DNA of 64,000 nt from DATAXP01 sp036272935 (GTDB lineage Bacteria > Planctomycetota > Planctomycetia > Pirellulales > PNKZ01): contig DATAXP010000009.1 in assembly GCA_036272935.1 (NCBI GenBank), positions 17,918 to 81,917 on the forward strand, given 5' to 3'. The position numbers were made by a program, and so were the translations under genes. Position 1 is the stretch's first letter; every line of letters starts with the position of its first letter. The notes beneath the pieces were generated by a model that saw nothing but the letters and a program-made list of their open reading frames with translations, did not search any database and was not told the DNA's origin. This document shows positions 33,721 through 40,907 of the stretch, one piece after another.

Positions 33721-33793
33721 TGCGCCAGCAGGCATTCCTGCCTGCCTTCCCGTCGCGCACCTTAGCGGCAGACAAGAATGTCTGCCCCACGCG
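33721..33793. repeat. two-hairpin palindromic repeat (GGCAGGCA type), copy A1
   Basis: Hairpin 1 GCAGGCATTCCTGCCTGC and hairpin 2 GGCAGACAAGAATGTCTGCC are both intact; the outer stem GCGTGG/CCACGC is degraded on the left side only. The same two hairpins occur at 40945-41017 and 63893-63962. Confidence 0.75.
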
Positions 33794-33816
33794 GAGTCGC
33801 CTCGCCCCCTCACCCT

Positions 33817-34169
33817 AACCCTTTCCCCGAAGGCTAAGCCTTGCCCACAATCTTCATCGGCTATGCGCAGGATGGGTGGTGCTGCGTACTCGGAGACGGT
33901 TGCGCCAAGAGGGGTCCATGCCCGCCGTTGCCTCCTCGCCCCATCGGGGAGAGGAAATGGTCGCCGCCAGGCGACCGAGGAGAGGGCGAAGGGGACGCTG
34001 CCCATGCTCAGCGAGCTTACCCGAGAGTCGTCGGGCATGCGCGCTCGATGCAATGGTGCGCCGTCACTTCGCCCTCATCCGGCCTTCGGCCACCTTCCCC
34101 CGGAGGGGGAAGGATCAACTTGCACGCCGTCGCCACACATCTTGCGGGCAAGGCTTAGCCCCGAAAGGG
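33817..34169. repeat. inverted-repeat element overlapping the end of the Feo operon
   Basis: The left end (AACCCTTTCCCCGAAGGCTA then AGCCTTGCCC, up to about 33846) is the inverted counterpart of the right end (GGGCAAGGCTTAGCCCCGAA then AGGG, 34138-34169). Inside are the CTTCGCCCTCATCCGGCC block at 34067-34097, shared with 11890-11920, and other GC-rich palindromes. The right end covers the last codons and stop of the FeoB-associated gene, supplying its terminal PSPFRG residues. Confidence 0.5.
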
Positions 34170-34361
34170 AGAGGGAACTGGTGGCTCGCTTGATTTCAGT
34201 TCGACGATTTGTGGTGCGTTGTCGGTCGTGCCTGTGGGGCAGCTCGCGCAGGAGCCGCAGCCGGCCGCTCGCTTGCGGGCCAGTGCTCGGCGCATCTGCC
34301 GTGCGAGATACGCCGCTGCCGCGAGTACGATCGTCGCGACAACGATGTCTTGCCAGCTCAT
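34155..34361 (-). CDS. FeoB-associated Cys-rich membrane protein
   Basis: 68 residues from ATG at 34361, overlapping the feoB stop (ATGA). One membrane helix (MSWQDIVVATIVLAAAAYLA) is followed by a basic stretch (RRALARKRAA) and the Cys cluster CGSCASC, the hallmark of the FeoB-associated family that often ends feo operons. It is thought to assist iron(II) handling at the membrane. The last residues (PVPSPFRG) are read from a repeat element. Confidence 0.82.
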   Translation of the reverse strand: MSWQDIVVATIVLAAAAYLARQMRRALARKRAAGCGSCASCPTGTTDNAPQIVELKSSEPPVPSPFRG

Positions 34362-36604
34362 AGGAACAACCGTCCCACCTGGTAGGTCACCAGCGCACCA
34401 ATGTACGCTAGCGCCGTCATGTACACGAACGTGAACGCCGGCCAACGCCAACTGTTTGTCTCGCGCTTGATGATCACCAGTGTCGAAGCGCACTGCGCGC
34501 ACAGCGCAAAGAACACCATGATCGACAATGCCACCGGAATGTTGAACACGCGCTCGCCGGTGTCGTTCCAGCGCGCGTCTTGCAGGGCTGCGACGAGCCG
34601 CCCCCGGTCCTCGTCGTTCTCGGTGTCGACATCTTCGCCGAGGTTGTAGATGATCCCCAGCGTGGCCACGATCACCTCGCGCGCCGGGAACGAGGCGATC
34701 GCCGCACAGCCGATGCGCCAGTCCCATCCCAGTGGCCGCACGAACGGCTCGATCGCATGTCCCATGCGTCCCAGGATGCTCTGCCGCCGATAGGCGCCGG
34801 CAATTTCGTTGTCGAGCGCCCGGCGCTCCTCGGCGACTTGCTCGCGCTGCGGATCATCGTCGGCCAGCGAGGCGGTTGCCGCCTCTTGTCGCTCCACGTC
34901 CGTCAGGCGATCGCGGTAAGGCGCTTCGACTTGTTCTGTGTTGTGCGGATAGTACAGCGTGGCCCACACGACGATCGACACCGCCACGATCAGCGTCCCG
35001 GCGCGTTGGACGAACGACCAGCCGCGCTCGCACATCCGGTAGACCACCGTACGCGGCGAAGGCCATTTGTACGTCGGCAGCTCCATGACAAACGGCGGCG
35101 TCGGCCCGCGCAGCAGCGTCCGCTTCAGCACCAGTGCCACGAGCACCGCCACGACGATCCCCAGCACGTACATCGCCGTCATCACCAGGCCTTGCAGGCC
35201 GAGCAACCCGCCAAGCCACGCCGTCGACGGGATAAACGCCGCCACCAACAGTGTGTACACCGGCAGCCGCGCGCTGCAGCTCATCAGCGGCGCGACCAGG
35301 ATTGTGGTGAGCCGGTCGCGGCGATTCTCGATCACGCGGGTGGCCATAATGCCCGGGATCGCGCAGGCGAACGACGACAACAGCGGGATGAACGACTTCC
35401 CGCTCAGCCCGGCGCGCACCATCAGCCGGTCCATCAGGTAGGCGATCCGGGCCATGTAGCCGCAGTCTTCGAGCACGGCAATGAACAGGAACAAGATCAT
35501 GATCTGCGGCAGAAAGATGATCACACCGCCGACGCCGCCGATCACGCCATCGACCACCAGGCTGCGCAGTGCTCCTTCAGGCATGGCGCCACCCACCAGC
35601 TCGCCGAGCCAGCCGACTCCGCCGTCGATCAATTCCATCAATGGCGCGGCGCCACGGAACACCGCCTGGAACACGACGAACATCATCAGGAAGAAAAACA
35701 GCGTTCCCCACAGCCGATGCGTAAGCACGTAATCAACGCGATCGGTCCAGTTGGTGGGCTGCGCGGCGGGGCGCGTCGCCACGCCCTCCAGCATCCGCGC
35801 CGCCCAGGCGTAGCGCGCCATCGCTTCCACTGCCGGCACCGGACTGCCTGCCGCAGCCAGGCGGGTACGCGCGGCAGTCAGTTCTTGCCTGATTTCCGTC
35901 GTGGCCGAGGCGGGGACTGCAAACGATTCGAGGTATCCGCTCACGTCGAGCAATAGCCGCTCGACCAGAAAGCGCGGCAGCGGTGCGTCGCCGTTGCGCC
36001 GTGCGGCCAGCGTGTCGTGCAGGCGCGACACTTCGCCGCGAAACGTCTCGGAGAACGGGCTTTCGCGCTCAGGGGCTTCGCCGTCGGACGCCGTGGCTAG
36101 CGCCGCTTTCAGTTCGTCGAGTCCCACGCGCCGGTTGGCCTGCACCGGCACGACACGGACGCCCAGGTTGCGCTCGAGCCGCGGCACGTCGAGCTCGATG
36201 CCGCGGGACTTGGCCAGGTCGATCATGTTCAGCGCGACGACCGTCGGCAGCCCGAGTTCGAGCACCTGGCTGACCAGGTACAGATTGCGCTCCAAGTTGC
36301 TCGCGTCGACGATGCACAGCACCGCGTCGGGCTGCGGCGCGTCGGGCCGGCGGCCCAAGAGCACGTCGACTGCCACCATTTCATCGGGCGAGCGCGGCGC
36401 CAGGCTATATGTTCCCGGCAGGTCGACCAGGGCCCAGCGCTCGCCGGCGTGTGAAAGGTGGCCGATCTTTTTTTCGACCGTCACGCCCGGATAGTTGCCG
36501 ACGCGCTGATGCACGCCCGAGAGCGCCTGAAACAGCGTGCTCTTGCCGGTGTTGGGATTGCCAACCAGGGCGATCGTGAGCGGTTTGAGTGCGACGGCGG
36601 GCAT
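34358..36604 (-). CDS. feoB: ferrous iron transporter B
   Basis: 748 residues. The N-terminal GTPase shows G1 GNPNTGKST (about 15-23), the G2 threonine in NYPGVTVE, G3 DLPG (61-64) and G4 NMID (about 128-131). It is followed by a helical GDI-like region (about 170-270) and the polytopic membrane part with two Gate motifs (FFFLMMFVVFQAVF and FLPQIMILFLFIAVLEDCGYMARIAYLMDR; the second half has SCSARLPVYTLL). It imports Fe2+ across the inner membrane. The operon order is feoA, feoA, feoB, FeoB-associated. Confidence 0.96.
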   Translation of the reverse strand: MPAVALKPLTIALVGNPNTGKSTLFQALSGVHQRVGNYPGVTVEKKIGHLSHAGERWALVDLPGTYSLAPRSPDEMVAVDVLLGRRPDAPQPDAVLCIVDASNLERNLYLVSQVLELGLPTVVALNMIDLAKSRGIELDVPRLERNLGVRVVPVQANRRVGLDELKAALATASDGEAPERESPFSETFRGEVSRLHDTLAARRNGDAPLPRFLVERLLLDVSGYLESFAVPASATTEIRQELTAARTRLAAAGSPVPAVEAMARYAWAARMLEGVATRPAAQPTNWTDRVDYVLTHRLWGTLFFFLMMFVVFQAVFRGAAPLMELIDGGVGWLGELVGGAMPEGALRSLVVDGVIGGVGGVIIFLPQIMILFLFIAVLEDCGYMARIAYLMDRLMVRAGLSGKSFIPLLSSFACAIPGIMATRVIENRRDRLTTILVAPLMSCSARLPVYTLLVAAFIPSTAWLGGLLGLQGLVMTAMYVLGIVVAVLVALVLKRTLLRGPTPPFVMELPTYKWPSPRTVVYRMCERGWSFVQRAGTLIVAVSIVVWATLYYPHNTEQVEAPYRDRLTDVERQEAATASLADDDPQREQVAEERRALDNEIAGAYRRQSILGRMGHAIEPFVRPLGWDWRIGCAAIASFPAREVIVATLGIIYNLGEDVDTENDEDRGRLVAALQDARWNDTGERVFNIPVALSIMVFFALCAQCASTLVIIKRETNSWRWPAFTFVYMTALAYIGALVTYQVGRLFL

Positions 36605-36663
36605 GGGGGAAAATGCTAAATGCTAAATGCGTAATGCTTAATTGCAGGCATTTCGCATTCTCC

Positions 36664-36891
36664 TCATAGCGGCGTGACTTCGATGCGGCTGGCTTCGTTG
36701 CTGCGCACGCTGAGCCGGTAGCCGCGCAATTCGATCTCCAGCGGATCGCCCAGCGGTGCGCGCCCCAACACTTTCACTTCGATCCCCGGCAGGACGCCCA
36801 TCTCCATCAGCCGCACGCTCACGTCGTCGGTGCCGGCAATGCGCTCGACACGCGCCCGCGCGCCGACCTTCAGCTCATCGAGTCCGCTCAC
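36664..36891 (-). CDS. feoA: FeoA domain protein (second copy)
   Basis: 75 residues beginning at GTG 36891. This start overlaps the stop of the first feoA (GTGA), which is why it is preferred over the long upstream frame. SH3-like FeoA features: LDELKVGARARVERI, VRLMEMGVLPGIEVKVL, and a terminal LRGYRLSVRSNEASRIEVTP. FeoA proteins bind the FeoB cytoplasmic domain and modulate uptake. It lies 59 bp upstream of feoB, with an ATGCTAAATGC-type tandem repeat in between. Confidence 0.87.
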   Translation of the reverse strand: MSGLDELKVGARARVERIAGTDDVSVRLMEMGVLPGIEVKVLGRAPLGDPLEIELRGYRLSVRSNEASRIEVTPL

Positions 36892-37136
36892 GCGCCGGTT
36901 CCCGGTCGCACGAGGACGCTGAGCAACTCGTCGGAGCGGAAGCAGAGTTTCTGTCCGCCGAGCCGAATGATGCACGGACTGCCGGTCTGAAGCATCTCGA
37001 TGTGCGTGCCGCCGCGCAGGCCGATTTCTTCCAAGCGATGCACCTCCTCGGGATGCCCCAAGACCGCACCGATCTGGGCGAATTCGCCAGCTTGCAGGAT
37101 CGACAGCGGAACTAGGTCTTCCACGGAGGGTTTCAC
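36888..37136 (-). CDS. feoA: FeoA domain protein (first copy)
   Basis: 82 residues from GTG at 37136. Typical FeoA fold: LVPLSILQAGEFAQIGAVLG, HRLEEIGLRGGTHIEMLQTG and PCIIRLGGQKLCFRSDELLS. It is the first gene of the iron(II) uptake operon and is coupled by a 4-bp overlap to the second feoA. The two copies are only moderately similar, so they are old rather than recent duplicates, and may form a heteromeric partner of FeoB. A Fur-box-like palindrome sits 15 bp upstream. Confidence 0.87.
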   Translation of the reverse strand: MKPSVEDLVPLSILQAGEFAQIGAVLGHPEEVHRLEEIGLRGGTHIEMLQTGSPCIIRLGGQKLCFRSDELLSVLVRPGTGA

Positions 37137-37151
37137 GGTAGGGGTTGCAAT

Positions 37152-37166
37152 TGAGACTCATTCTCA
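37152..37166. promoter_or_regulatory. Fur-box-like operator upstream of feo operon
   Basis: TGAGACTCATTCTCA is a 7-1-7 inverted repeat that differs from the perfect form TGAGAATNATTCTCA at one base. It lies 15-30 bp upstream of the first feoA start, the expected place for iron-responsive repression of ferrous iron uptake. The site is seen in sequence; binding by Fur is inference. Confidence 0.6.
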
Positions 37167-37321
37167 GCCAGTCGATTGTAAAGCACGCTCTCGCGGCCAG
37201 CAAACGGTTATCTCAAACGCGGGCAACAGTTTTTCTTGCCGGCAATTCTGGGCGTCGGTTACATTGAAAGCCCTGCCCGGTTCAACCTACCGCCGCCCCG
37301 CCTGTCTCGCCTCGACCGCCT

Positions 37322-39325
37322 ATGCTGAAGTGGCATTCGCACCGTGAATTCATTTTGCTCGCGGCCGCGATGGTGATTGCGCTCGCTGAGTCGACTCGTG
37401 CCGCGGACCAGGCAGCATCCAATGCTGCGCCGCGGTTCGAATCGCACGTCCGGCCAATCCTGAAAGCGCACTGCTTCCAGTGCCACGGCGACGACGGACA
37501 ATCGGAGGCGGGACTTGACCTGCGCCTGGTGCGGTCAATGAGCGAAGGGGGCGACTCGGGGCCGGCGCTGGTGCCGGGTAAATCGTCGGCGAGCTTGATC
37601 CTCGAACGGCTTCGCGCCGGCGAGATGCCCCCGGGCGAAAAGAAAGTTCCCGACGAAGAGATCGCCACGATCGCGCGCTGGATCGACTCCGGCGCCAAGA
37701 CCGCTCGACCCGAGCCGGCGGCAAAGGCGCCTGCAATCACCGACGAAGAACTGGCCCATTGGTCGTTCCAGCCGATCACGCGCCCCGCGGTGCCGACGGT
37801 CAAGCACACCGCAGCGGTCACCAATGCGATCGATGCGTTTCTGCTCGAGCGCCTGGAGCGCGAAGGATTGGAGTTTTCGCAGCAAGCCGATCGCGTGGCG
37901 CTCGTGCGTCGTGCGTATTTCGATCTGTGGGGTGCTTCGGTGGCGATGGCGTGGCTCATGAACGAAGAACGGCTGCGCGGCGCGCCGGCCAAGCCCGACT
38001 TCGAGCAGGCGACGTTCGACCTGCTTCCCAAAAGGCCGCCGCATACGCCGCGCGCCAAGGCCGTGATCTCGCTGTTCATGCAGGGTGGCCCGAGCCATGT
38101 CGATCTGTTCGACCCCAAGCCCGAGCTGAAGAAGTACGAGAACGTCGAGTACGGCCGCAAGCTGAAGTACGGCTCCGAGCTGGAGAACGCGCGTAACAGC
38201 CGCACGCTGTTCCCGAGTCCGTGGAACTTCCAGCGGGCGGGCAAGTGCGGCATGGAGCTCAGCGAACTGCTGCCGGCATTGCAAACCGTGGCCGACGACA
38301 TCTGCCTGATCCGCTCGATGCACACCAGCGTGAACAACCACGATCAGTCGATCATGGCCCTGAACACCGGCCGGCCGACGGCGGGGCGTCCGTCGCTGGG
38401 TTCGTGGGTCACCTACGCGCTGGGGACCGAGAACCAGGACCTGCCGGCCTACGTGGTGCTGACCGATCCGCGCGGCCTGCCGGTGCGCGGCCTGGAAAAC
38501 TGGTCGAACGCCTGGCTGCCGTCGTTGTACCAGGGGACGGTGATCCGGCCGAAAGAGCCGCGCATCCTGAATCTCGATCCGCCGGCGCACCTGGCCGGTG
38601 TGCCGCAGCGGCAACTGCTCGATTATCTCGATCGGCTGAACCAGGATCATCTGGCCCAGCACCCGGGCGAGGCCGATCTGGCCGCGCGGCTGGCGAGCTA
38701 CGAACTGGCCGCGCGGATGCAGACCACCGCCAAGGAAGCGGTCGACCTGGCGCAAGAATCCGAAGCGACTCGCAAAATGTACGGCCTCGACGACCCGGTG
38801 ACCAGGCACTTCGGTGAGCGCTGCCTGCTGGCCCGTCGGCTGGTGGAGCGCGGCGTGCGCTTCGTGCAGGTGTGCACCGGCAACCAGAGCTGGGACCATC
38901 ACGGCGACATTCGCAACAAGCTTCCCGAGAACTGCAAGATTGTCGACAAGCCTTGTGCCGCGCTCATTAACGATCTGAAGCAGCGAGGCCTGCTCGATAC
39001 GACGCTCGTGCAATGGGGAGGCGAAATGGGGCGCATGCCAGCCATCGAGCAGGACCAAGGCTCGAAGGTCGGTCGCGATCACAATACCTTCGGATTCTCA
39101 ATGTGGCTGGCCGGCGGCGGCGTGAAGCGTGGCCTTGTCTACGGCGCGACCGACGAAGTCGGGAGCGAAGCGGTCGAGAACGGCGTCTCGCACTCCGACT
39201 ACCATGCCACGCTGCTGCACCTGCTGGGGCTCGACTACGAAGACGTGGTCTTCCAGCGCGCCAACGGCCCGGGCTCATTGGTCGACGGCCAACCGGCCCG
39301 CGTGGTACACGAGATTCTGGCCTAA
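37322..39325 (+). CDS. PSCyt1-DUF1549 fragment fused to DUF1501
   Basis: 667 residues. Signal peptide (REFILLAAAMVIALAESTRA), c-type heme motif CFQCH at 51-55 and a planctomycete cytochrome C domain to about 125. Then come the first 55 or so residues of DUF1549 (HWSFQPITRP ... AIDAFLLERLEREGL ... LVRRAYFDL). At residue 202 the sequence changes abruptly to a DUF1501 protein lacking only its leader (WGASVAMAWLMNEERLRG, then LFMQGGPSHVDLFDPKPELK, RSMHTSVNNHDQSIMALNT, QSWDHHGDIRN, GRDHNTFGFSMWLAGGG). In the normal arrangement, seen at 16006-20707, these are two adjacent genes, so about 850 residues of DUF1549/DUF1553 are missing. The frame is intact across the join near base 37925. Confidence 0.88.
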   Translation: MLKWHSHREFILLAAAMVIALAESTRAADQAASNAAPRFESHVRPILKAHCFQCHGDDGQSEAGLDLRLVRSMSEGGDSGPALVPGKSSASLILERLRAGEMPPGEKKVPDEEIATIARWIDSGAKTARPEPAAKAPAITDEELAHWSFQPITRPAVPTVKHTAAVTNAIDAFLLERLEREGLEFSQQADRVALVRRAYFDLWGASVAMAWLMNEERLRGAPAKPDFEQATFDLLPKRPPHTPRAKAVISLFMQGGPSHVDLFDPKPELKKYENVEYGRKLKYGSELENARNSRTLFPSPWNFQRAGKCGMELSELLPALQTVADDICLIRSMHTSVNNHDQSIMALNTGRPTAGRPSLGSWVTYALGTENQDLPAYVVLTDPRGLPVRGLENWSNAWLPSLYQGTVIRPKEPRILNLDPPAHLAGVPQRQLLDYLDRLNQDHLAQHPGEADLAARLASYELAARMQTTAKEAVDLAQESEATRKMYGLDDPVTRHFGERCLLARRLVERGVRFVQVCTGNQSWDHHGDIRNKLPENCKIVDKPCAALINDLKQRGLLDTTLVQWGGEMGRMPAIEQDQGSKVGRDHNTFGFSMWLAGGGVKRGLVYGATDEVGSEAVENGVSHSDYHATLLHLLGLDYEDVVFQRANGPGSLVDGQPARVVHEILA

Positions 39326-39350
39326 GCGCGAGAGCGCAAGCGACGCGGCT

Positions 39351-39474
39351 ATTGATCTTCAGAAAAGCAAATGAATGTCGATGGGGTGCCACTGGCTCCG
39401 CCAGTGCCCAGTTCAACACTGGCAGCGCCAGTGCCACCCAAAACATTGGTTCGATTGCTTTTCTGAAGATCAAT
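39351..39474. mobile_element. MITE-like element, 124 bp, carrying two-hairpin core C2
   Basis: Perfect 20-bp terminal inverted repeats, ATTGATCTTCAGAAAAGCAA at 39351-39370 and its complement at 39455-39474, enclose a core (39384-39439) made of outer stem GGGTGCC/GCCACCC and hairpins CACTGGCTCCGCCAGTG and CACTGGCAGCGCCAGTG. No coding capacity. Non-autonomous transposon derivative by structure; the mobilising transposase is not in this window. Confidence 0.7.
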
Positions 39475-39599
39475 AAATCAGGCGCATAGGATGTCGATTC
39501 GTGCGTTTCCTTCGACGTGCGAGTATGATGGGTTTGCGTCGAGGCGATCCATGACGCGTGCTTATTCGCTCCTGCCGGTTAGTTAGAAGGAGAGTCGCG

Positions 39600-40904
39600 G
39601 TGATTCGCTTGCGCTGGGTTCATCGTGCATCGCTGCTGATCGTTGGGGTACTCCTGTCGGGCGCGTCGGGACAAGTAGAATTGGCCCGCGGCGAGTCGAA
39701 TTGGCCGCGCTGGCGCGGAGCGCATCAAGACGGCCACACCGATCAGTCGAACCTGCCGGTGCATTGGTCGCCGGCCGACGTGGTTTGGAAAGCCACGCTG
39801 CCGGGCCATGGGCAATCGTCGCCGGTGATCTGGGGCGATCGCATCTTTCTGACTACGGCACTGGAGCGCGGCCGCGAGCGATTGGTGTTCTGCGTCGATC
39901 GCAACGACGGCCGGCTGCTATGGCAACACACCGCGTGGAAAGGCGAGCCCGAGCCGAGCCACACCATGAACGGTTGGGCCTCGAGCACCTGCGCCACCGA
40001 TGGCGAGGTGGTCGTGGCGTTCTTCGGCCGCGGCGGACTGCACGCCTACACCGTCGACGGCAAGCCGCTGTGGAGCCTGAATCTCGGCACCTTTGAAAGT
40101 CCCTGGAGTATTGCGGCTTGCCCAATCATCCTTGGCGACCTGGTGATCCAGAACGGCGACTCCGACGCGGATGCCTTCCTTGCCGCTTTCGACAAGCACA
40201 CCGGCAAGCAAGTGTGGCGCACCAAGCGACCCGATAACCGCGGCTGGAGCACGCCGATCCTGGTGCACGTCGCCGCTAGCGCAAGCGGCAAGGAACACGA
40301 CGAGCTGGTGCTCAACGGCCACACCGGCGTGTATGGCTACGATCCCAAAACCGGCAAGGAACTTTGGTTCTGCCAAGGCTTCAACGGCCGCGGCGAACCG
40401 ACCGTCACCCCCGCCGGCGACGTGCTGTGCGTGGTGAACGGGTTGAAAGGCGATTTTTACGCCGTGCGCCCCGGCGGCTCGGGCGACGTGACCGCCACGC
40501 GCATGGCCTGGCACACGCCGCGCAAAGGTGGCCGCGACTGCCCGTCGCCGATCGTCGTTGGCCAGTTCGTCATCGTCTGCGACATGAAGGGGATCGCCAC
40601 CTGCTACCGCACGACCGACGGCAAGGAAGTCTGGAAAGAACGGATCGGCTCGAACTTTTCCTCGTCGCCGATCGCTGCCGCCGGCCTGGTATACTTTCAG
40701 GCGGAAGACGGCACGACGGTCGTCATTCGTCCGGGGCCGAAGCTCGACGTGGTGGCCACCAACGCGCTCGACCCGGCGCAGGACGAGGTGTTTCGCGCAT
40801 CACTGACACCCAGCGAAGGGCAGATCTTCGCACGTTCCGATCACGTGCTTTACTGCATCGGCAAACGAACGAAGAGGCAGGGGCAGGCGCAAGCCTCCCG
40901 GTAG
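39600..40904 (+). CDS. exported PQQ-like beta-propeller protein 1
   Basis: 434 residues from GTG at 39600, chosen for AAGGAG seven bases upstream and the signal peptide that follows (VHRASLLIVGVLLSGASGQ). The mature part is a PQQ/BamB-like propeller: WPRWRGAHQDGHTDQSNLP, VVWKATLPGHGQSSPVIWGD, DRNDGRLLWQH, DKHTGKQVWR, DPKTGKELWF and TTDGKEVWKERIGSNFSSSP blades. Planctomycetes have many such secreted proteins; whether this one binds a quinone is unknown, since these repeats also occur in scaffolds. It is followed after 3 bp by a second propeller gene, so the two probably form an operon. Confidence 0.83.
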   Translation: MIRLRWVHRASLLIVGVLLSGASGQVELARGESNWPRWRGAHQDGHTDQSNLPVHWSPADVVWKATLPGHGQSSPVIWGDRIFLTTALERGRERLVFCVDRNDGRLLWQHTAWKGEPEPSHTMNGWASSTCATDGEVVVAFFGRGGLHAYTVDGKPLWSLNLGTFESPWSIAACPIILGDLVIQNGDSDADAFLAAFDKHTGKQVWRTKRPDNRGWSTPILVHVAASASGKEHDELVLNGHTGVYGYDPKTGKELWFCQGFNGRGEPTVTPAGDVLCVVNGLKGDFYAVRPGGSGDVTATRMAWHTPRKGGRDCPSPIVVGQFVIVCDMKGIATCYRTTDGKEVWKERIGSNFSSSPIAAAGLVYFQAEDGTTVVIRPGPKLDVVATNALDPAQDEVFRASLTPSEGQIFARSDHVLYCIGKRTKRQGQAQASR

Positions 40905-40907
40905 TTG

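Larger units (their letters stand above)
33249..34154. other. repeat-filled intergenic region
   Basis: About 900 bp with no credible gene. It holds nested palindromes: a split stem (33319-33337 with 33487-33506), a MITE-like element inside that (33361-33468), a 13-bp perfect inverted repeat GGGTACAAACTCG at 33524/33574, copy A1 of the two-hairpin repeat (33721-33793) and a longer inverted-repeat element (about 33817-34169). It appears to be a hot spot for repeat insertion between two convergent transcription units. Confidence 0.7.

Noticed and set aside
33361..34154. CRISPR array or phage attachment site in the repeat-rich region
   Set aside because: Repeats are inverted, few and unequal in spacing; no direct repeats with regular spacers and no adjacent tRNA or integrase.
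34580..35956. 458-codon plus-strand frame opposite feoB
   Set aside because: His/Arg/Gln-rich antisense shadow with no family features.
36605..36660. ATGCTAAATGC tandem repeat as a regulatory element or origin box
   Set aside because: Only two to three short units in an intra-operon gap; nothing distinguishes it from a simple repeat.
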